DNA from: Prostheceraeus crozeri
Taxonomy: Eukaryota > Platyhelminthes > Polycladida > Euryleptidae
Direction of reading: 5' to 3'
Assembly: GCA_907163375.1 (NCBI GenBank)
Contig: CAJQUW010007774.1
Coordinates: 124,001 to 188,000, forward strand
Length of the DNA stretch: 64,000 nucleotides
Shown piece after piece: positions 58,563 to 64,000 of the stretch; within the stretch, counting starts at the first letter, position 1; the number at the start of each line of letters is the position of its first letter. The notes below the pieces were generated by a model. The model was given only the letters and a program-made list of their open reading frames with translations. It was not told the origin of the DNA and ran no database searches. Made by a program: the position numbers and the translations under genes.

Positions 58563-59336
58563 CAGGGTGGCCGCACGGCTTCGAAAATAAAGTTTGGGTA
58601 TATTTCGGGTTTATTTTTGGTGCCAAAGATTCCCATGTTAGCATTAAAGAATAGACATGGTAGGTTACATAATTGCGAGGAACCATCATGCAGTTCTCGC
58701 TTTCACGTTGTTACTATTATTCTGTGGCAAATGCATATAAATTCTTGTCCAAATAATTGCCGTTTTCCAAGAGTGCTAAGTCAAGAAACTGGAAATTGAT
58801 AATTATTTCAAATATTTGTATTTTGAACACAAATAATACTGACAGCTAGTCGCATGTTCGCGTTATACACGTACAGGCCGAGATGACAGTGAAGTGATGA
58901 ATTTCCAAATCACATAATTTCTAGAGCTCTTCTTCTTTTCTTTGTAGTTTCTAAGCTGGCTACTGTTTTTGCCTCTTCTTGACGTGCTTCCAAGAATTGT
59001 ACCCGCCTTATTTTTCTTCCTTCTTCTACGTCATCTTTTTTCTTTTTCCTGCGGCGCTTTTCAATCGCTAATGACTGCTGATATATGATATCAGGAAATT
59101 ATGACGAAAAATTAAGGCTGTGCGAATAACAGAAATATTCTAATAATGAAAATTTCATGAGAAACATATTTTCTCAAATCATGAAAATTATCATCATTTT
59201 CTCAAATCACAAGTCGTAAAAACCGAAATTAAGATATTTTGAAAAATGAAGACGAGAACATGTTATTTCAAAATTCGAGCATATTTCGGTAATATTTACT
59301 GAAATTTTCAAAATTCCGTTTTGTGCGGCCACCCTG
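58563..59336. mobile_element. non-autonomous DNA transposon with CAGGGTGGCCGCAC ends
   Basis: The left end CAGGGTGGCCGCACGG matches the right end read inward, CAGGGTGGCCGCACAAAA, over 14 bases. The 774-base interior has a short Lys/Arg-rich minus-strand frame (about 59085-58912; EKRRRKKKKDDVEEGRK), perhaps a transposase linker remnant. No clear target duplication. Confidence 0.6.
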
Positions 59337-59657
59337 TAAATTGCATTCAAAATGATGAGTAATGAGCGTAGTGAAGTGTAAATGCGCAATTATTATGAAA
59401 ATACCACACATTGATAAGAGTACTATATTATCAGATTTTGATCTTCTCCTCACGATGACGAATTAACGTTCCAGCAGATATTCTTAGCAGGTTCAATTAC
59501 AATAAAAAATGGAATGCAAAATGTAAACATGGTGAAACAATAGATAACTTCTAATTCAACAAATTTCTGTACGGTAGTGTTTCACCCGCAGGAAACCCGA
59601 CCATGTATGCACTATTTGGTCCAACCGAAACTCAAAAGCAACTGACTCTGTTTTCAG

Positions 59658-60004
59658 CAGGGATGCAAAGTCCTATCACCTATCATTTTGATAGGACTCC
59701 GACTCCGGGTGGCAAGTATATATAGCCTGGTTTTTTGAAAAAAAAACTGTTGACCTGCATCATAGATCATTATGGACTTACCTGAACCTATTAGTGATCA
59801 TTGCTGTATCAATTATCAATCATTTTCGATGAAAGTTTATCAAATTTCGCTTTAAGTTGGATGCATACGACTTGGCTCCTCGCCTACTTTGTTTGTATTA
59901 TATTTCGGGTCTAGTTATGGGCCGGAGTCCTATCATTTAATAGGACTCAGACTCCGACTCCAGCAAAAATGATAGGACTCCGGGACTGCTACTCCGCATC
60001 CTTG
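59658..60004. mobile_element. hAT-type MITE with perfect 8-base target duplication
   Basis: Ends CAGGGATGC and, from the right, CAAGGATGCGGAG. The flank GTTTTCAG occurs at 59650-59657 and 60005-60012. Inside are five or more copies of GGAGTCCTATCATTT-like words (GATAGGACTCCG) in both orientations. 347 bases, non-coding. Confidence 0.85.
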
Positions 60005-60319
60005 GTTTTCAGTGAATGTAAATCTCAACAGTAGAAAACTCATTACGAGATGAAATAACTGATAGTTTATTTCAGTTATCTTCGGGAATTTCCTTTGTCA
60101 AACTGGCATATTATTAGATCCATTGTTAGACATATGGCTTTGTGTTTGACGAGCTGTGATGGGTTCACTTGAAAGCTCGTAAAAAAAATCTATTTGCTGC
60201 AATCGAAAGGTGTTTTGATTATTGCAGCAACACGCAAAATTTCTCGCTTCTTCTAACATTCGTACATTCGGTAAGCATGTTTTTCGGTACTATCAATCAA
60301 TAAAGTGATTGATAAGAAG

Positions 60320-61205
60320 ATATCTTCTTCTTCTTCCTGTTCCAGCTAGTTAGCCGGGTCGGGGCCTGTGTCATGTTCTCCAACGTCTTCAGTCGTAGGC
60401 ATCTCTCTCCTCGAGTCCAATTTTGGTCATATCTTCATGGATATTATCGCGCCAACGCCTTCACGGACGTCCTCTCCTTCGGGTTCCTTTCACCTACATT
60501 TCATTCACCACTTTAACAGGATTGTCGACCTCCATCTGCATGAAGTGTCCACACCATCTCAAGCGTGTGCTCTTGTCTTTTCGCAGATGCTGACTGCTCC
60601 AAGCTCCCTTCGTATCTGCTCGCTCGTCAGTCTTTCTCAACGTAGCACCTCTAATCCGTCTCAGCATTTTCATTTCTGTTGTCTCCAGCATCATCGTCTC
60701 CTTCTTCCTCATCTCCCACACTTCCGTTCCATACATTAGCACTGGTCTCACGACTGTCTTGTAGATCTTTACTTTCAGCTTCCTTGGCATCCTCTTGTCC
60801 GCTATGACTCCGCAATGGACATGACTCCGCTCACGTCTATCCATTTATACCACGCAGCTTTGACTGTTGCCCTCACCGCCAACTCTGATCCTTCTGTTTC
60901 ACCCAAGGTCACTCCCAGGTATTTGAAAGCTTCGACTTGTTTTAGCTCCTGTCCATCCCTGTCGACAATTCTGGCCTTCCTTTGGTTTCTGCTGCATGCC
61001 ACAATTTCCGTTTTCTGTGTGTTTACTTTCAGTCCGTGTTTTTTCATTCCACTTTACCACTCCAACCATTTTTCTTGAAGTCTTCTTTTCCTTCAGCTAT
61101 CACCAGATCATCCGCAAAGAGCAGCTCCCAGTGTAGTCCGCCTCTGAATTTCTCGCTGATGATATCCAGCACCAGTATAAAAAGGAAGGAGCTGAGTGCT
61201 TAATA
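60320..61205 (-). pseudogene. LINE reverse-transcriptase C-terminal half and tail
   Basis: On the - strand from about 61200: ILVLDIISEKFRGGLHWELL then FADDLVIAEG (RT catalytic FADD), after a frameshift KKHGLKVNTQKTEIVACSRN, FKYLGVTLGETEGSELAVRA, then KRMPRKLKVKIYKTVVRPVL, MYGTEVWEMRKKE and RLRWCGHFMQMEVDNPV. The last part (RRWRDNIHEDMTKIGLEERD) runs to a GAAGAAGAAGA tail near 60320. It is 5'-truncated with at least three frame breaks. Confidence 0.8.
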
Positions 61206-62500
61206 GATTGTTAATTACATAATCCATGGTGTGCCGCCCAATTAACCGTGAAATTCAAGACTTTCACATAAGGAACCAAAAGCTACAAATGGCATCTAAC
61301 TTACATGAGTTATCACAATTGTGACGCATCGAAGAGCAACCTTTATCTTATTTGATGCTAAAATTCGAGGTTTTCCTAAAATTCAAGGTTAATCAAGGTA
61401 GTGAACATCCTGCTAATCGCTTTGTCATGGTTGTTGAAGTCAATCATTATGCTGTAATCGTCAGAGATAACTTATGCTTTATCTATGCTATATACCTATT
61501 CTAAACTTGTCTCTACTCTTCAATTAAACTACAACAGAATGAAATGGCATAGTCTTTTCATCTTTGAAGCGACAACAAAGTCGACAAAATCCATTGCATG
61601 GCGGCAGACTGAAGCTGCGGACGCATGAAGCGATAATTTCGCAATGTTTAAACCACCGTGCTATCTGAATGTCACCGATCAGAACACATCTTTTTCCAGC
61701 GACTAATTGCGTCGTTTGCATGAGTATGACCATTCGAAGAAAGCGTTTATTAAAAATGCGGCATGAGGGGTACCTACCACGACGTAAATCGATAACAGCA
61801 TGACCTCTATTAAGGTGCGTTTACACTGGCAACTTTATTGCTGACATTTTTCGATCCATGATGAGTCAGAAAAAAGAATGGACAAACAATGAAAAATAAA
61901 GAGAAATGCATTGATCAAACCAGCTTATTATCATCTAAATGCTAGCTTAAGTTGCGCCTTGTTCAACTTTAGCTGCTACTTTTTACTGACACTCGGAGGA
62001 ATCACATAGGCTGATGAGATCAATACATTTCTCTTTATCATCATTCACTAAATTGCTATTGTCTGGTGATGTATAAAGCACGATTACTGGAGGCATGTCT
62101 GTGCTTCCATTGTTTGTTCATTCTTTTCTACTGGTTGGACTCTGTCCTTCTTTCGAATGCCTGAGGTACATTTCAGTCAATAGTGACTCTATTTTTTTTG
62201 ATAGATGCTAATCTTTCTTTATTAAAAATTTAATTTTTGAGGCTGTGCATATTTAATGTACAGGACCGCGCTTGGTTGGGTTTGAGCGTTCAGGATTAAG
62301 CAGTCGAAACGCGATCGTCCTGACCAAGTTCCTGTTGATGACCTCATTAAAAATAGTCAAATAATTTGCATGCTTTGATTGGAAACAGACCTGTCCTTTT
62401 ATCATCTTTTCAATATATAAGTGATAAACATAATTTTGAACAGAACGATTTTAGACATTTTAGGATATAAAAATTTTCTTTTAAATCATGTTTTGTACTA
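61206..62500. other. intergenic, nothing recognised
   Basis: Short ORFs without motifs; no terminal repeats seen. Confidence 0.45.
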
Positions 62501-62522
62501 GCTTATCATGGATCGAGAAGTG

Positions 62523-62900
62523 TCAGCAATTAAGTTGCAATACTTTGCATTTATCAACAGCATTTTGAGAAAAAGCCTCAAAAATCTTCCTCAGGTTCGC
62601 AAATGCATGAAAAATATCTTTTGTGAGATATCTAGTAAGGTAAAGACAAGAGAAAACGAAAATCATCCAGTTTATGAGAAACAGACGCGTGCAACCAATC
62701 CAAAAAATGATTGTATACAGTTGGCTTTCATGACTCGTATCTCTTTCAGCGACGAGGTCAATAGGATACATTTTGGGAAGCAAATTAACAAAATAACGAT
62801 GACTAACAATGCAAGTATCGTCTATGTAGCGAGATGTGCTCGAAATTGGTCTTGCAAGCCCAAATTCCTTTCCTATCAACGAAGATTTCATAAAAACAAA
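62523..62900 (-). pseudogene. reverse-transcriptase relic, PLE-like
   Basis: On the - strand GLARPISSTSRYIDDTCIVS then HRYFVNLLPKMYPIDL and VAERDTSHES follow the RT palm pattern RYIDDxxxxNxxxFxxxxxxIYPxELExKDTT. In another frame HKLDDFRF resembles the later YDKRDDFNF. Frameshifts are present. The overlapping plus-strand ORF (62508-62915) is its shadow. Confidence 0.55.
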
Positions 62901-62984
62901 CTCACAATGAGCTAAAAGCAAATCCGAGAATAAAGGATTACAATTCTTTCCACAAGAAGACTGTGCATCGTTGTTTCTGCGCAT

Positions 62985-64000
62985 GATTCACCAGCATTCT
63001 GAATGAATTTATAATTCGCAGACTCATTATACAAAGTGGTATACTTGCAACATTTCCTAATCAATTTACCGTCTGAAGGTTTCAGTGGCATTGAGTTCAA
63101 GGGCTTGGCACTCCTATCTTATGGTCGCGTTGTCGAGCCCTGAGTCGACAAGAAGTACATTCGGACTAAAGATGTCACATCGCTGCAAAGTCTGACTGCA
63201 CCGTCTCAGCCCCCGGTCCGCGGACGGGACAGGTCAGTTCAGTCCGCAAAGTTGATGTGAAATAATGATCGCTTTTCGCATAAAACGCTTAATCAATGGC
63301 GGACTTGGTCCAGGGACGTCTTGATTTGGCTAATTAATAAGATGACGCTGTCTTATAGTCGAAGAAGTATTTCGTCAATATGATTAGCATAGAAAACCTC
63401 TACAGATCATGTGCTACGCTGACAGCTATACGTGTTGATGATAGCGCTATTTTACTGCGTGTGATTCAATCAGCGTCAGTTATCAACCACACAGGGTGAC
63501 GCACTGAGTTTATCGATTTTTCATGTTTGCCTAAAGAATGCATTATTCCAATTGGATCGCTCAATTGACGTGCTACTGTATTTCATACTGTTATTGTTTA
63601 TTCTACAAAAATAATGTATTTTTGTTTTTCTAAATGCTTCGTAATAACTAATAACATCCATATTTGTAGGATTTACAGGACATCAGCTGTAGAAGCTAAA
63701 TGTGAGACATAAATACTAAATTGCATTTCAGCGCGACTAAACAGACGCCGTTGCGCATGATAGATGCGCACTTATTCAAAAGTCTTAGTCCACGTAGTTC
63801 ACTTGGGGTGAGCGCTTAGCCTGCGATAGGTAGAGGTTAAGAAACACTGGTCTAAGCTAACACTGTGGGAGTATTAATATTAAAGCGTTTATTTCGGGGT
63901 TGACACAGGAAGATGCGGTTCGTCCATTCAAAGTAATTAAGACACATTTTATACATAAAAATCAGAGTAATTGACATTAAAAAACAAATTATCGCTGATG
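62985..64000. other. intergenic, one possible SINE fragment
   Basis: At 63095-63175 GGGCTTGGCACTCC, GTTGTCGAGCCCTGAGTCGA and a following AAGTACATTCGG resemble SINE family 2. The remainder shows no gene. Confidence 0.35.

Noticed and set aside
62508-62915. 135-codon plus-strand ORF
   Set aside because: The opposite strand encodes recognisable RT motifs (RYIDD, MYPIDL), so this frame is a shadow.

Overview
This is an AT-rich invertebrate-type animal nuclear window. It has GT-AG introns of 69 to 4,801 bases, one clearly identifiable animal gene, and a dense load of transposable elements of nearly every eukaryotic class. There is no bacterial operon structure, CRISPR array or rRNA. The sequence alone does not fix the species. 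The abundance of Penelope-like elements (PLEs) together with piggyBac, Tc1/mariner, hAT, LINE and tRNA-derived SINE copies fits many metazoan invertebrates.

The main host gene is API5 (apoptosis inhibitor 5 / AAC-11) on the + strand. It has eight coding exons between 6029 and 17877, and they join in phase into 551 codons. Its introns hold a dead PLE (intron 1), an hAT-type MITE (intron 3), a dead LINE (intron 5) and a mariner relic (intron 6). A second, unrecognised host gene probably runs on the - strand. Three exon-like segments (46222-46393, 37877-37994, 35634-36107) are bounded by splice signals. The last two join in phase and end in what looks like the first half of a FYVE-type zinc finger.

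The rest is layered mobile DNA. The left edge is the 3' end of a piggyBac element (1-1014). At 18737-24897 lies a long foldback element with matching 9-base flanking duplications. Nested in it are a second piggyBac copy (whose empty TTAA site survives in the opposite arm), an inverted-repeat PLE, and a separate 585-base foldback. Next come a CTTGGG-rich terminal-repeat element (29262-30422), a complete-ended but dead DD41D mariner (30983-32740), PLE and Tc1 relics (33.5-35.6 kb), a tandem duplication with a 202-base insert (39.4-40.1 kb), and a PLE relic followed by a Tc1 element split by an 85-base perfect hairpin (41.0-43.0 kb). A tRNA-derived SINE interrupted by an internally rearranged Tc1 (44.2-45.4 kb) follows. 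A nearly intact, recent PLE occupies 49897-53687, and LINE, SINE, PLE and hAT fragments fill 56-63 kb.

The most interesting signals are these: the foldback element with nine copies of a 17-base subterminal motif and a small predicted membrane-protein ORF; a recurring hammerhead-core-like motif (CTGANGA, stem-loop, GAAA) in PLE-type sequences; the perfect hairpin inside the Tc1 gene; the Tc1 copy with an inverted N-terminal half; and the unidentified minus-strand gene.
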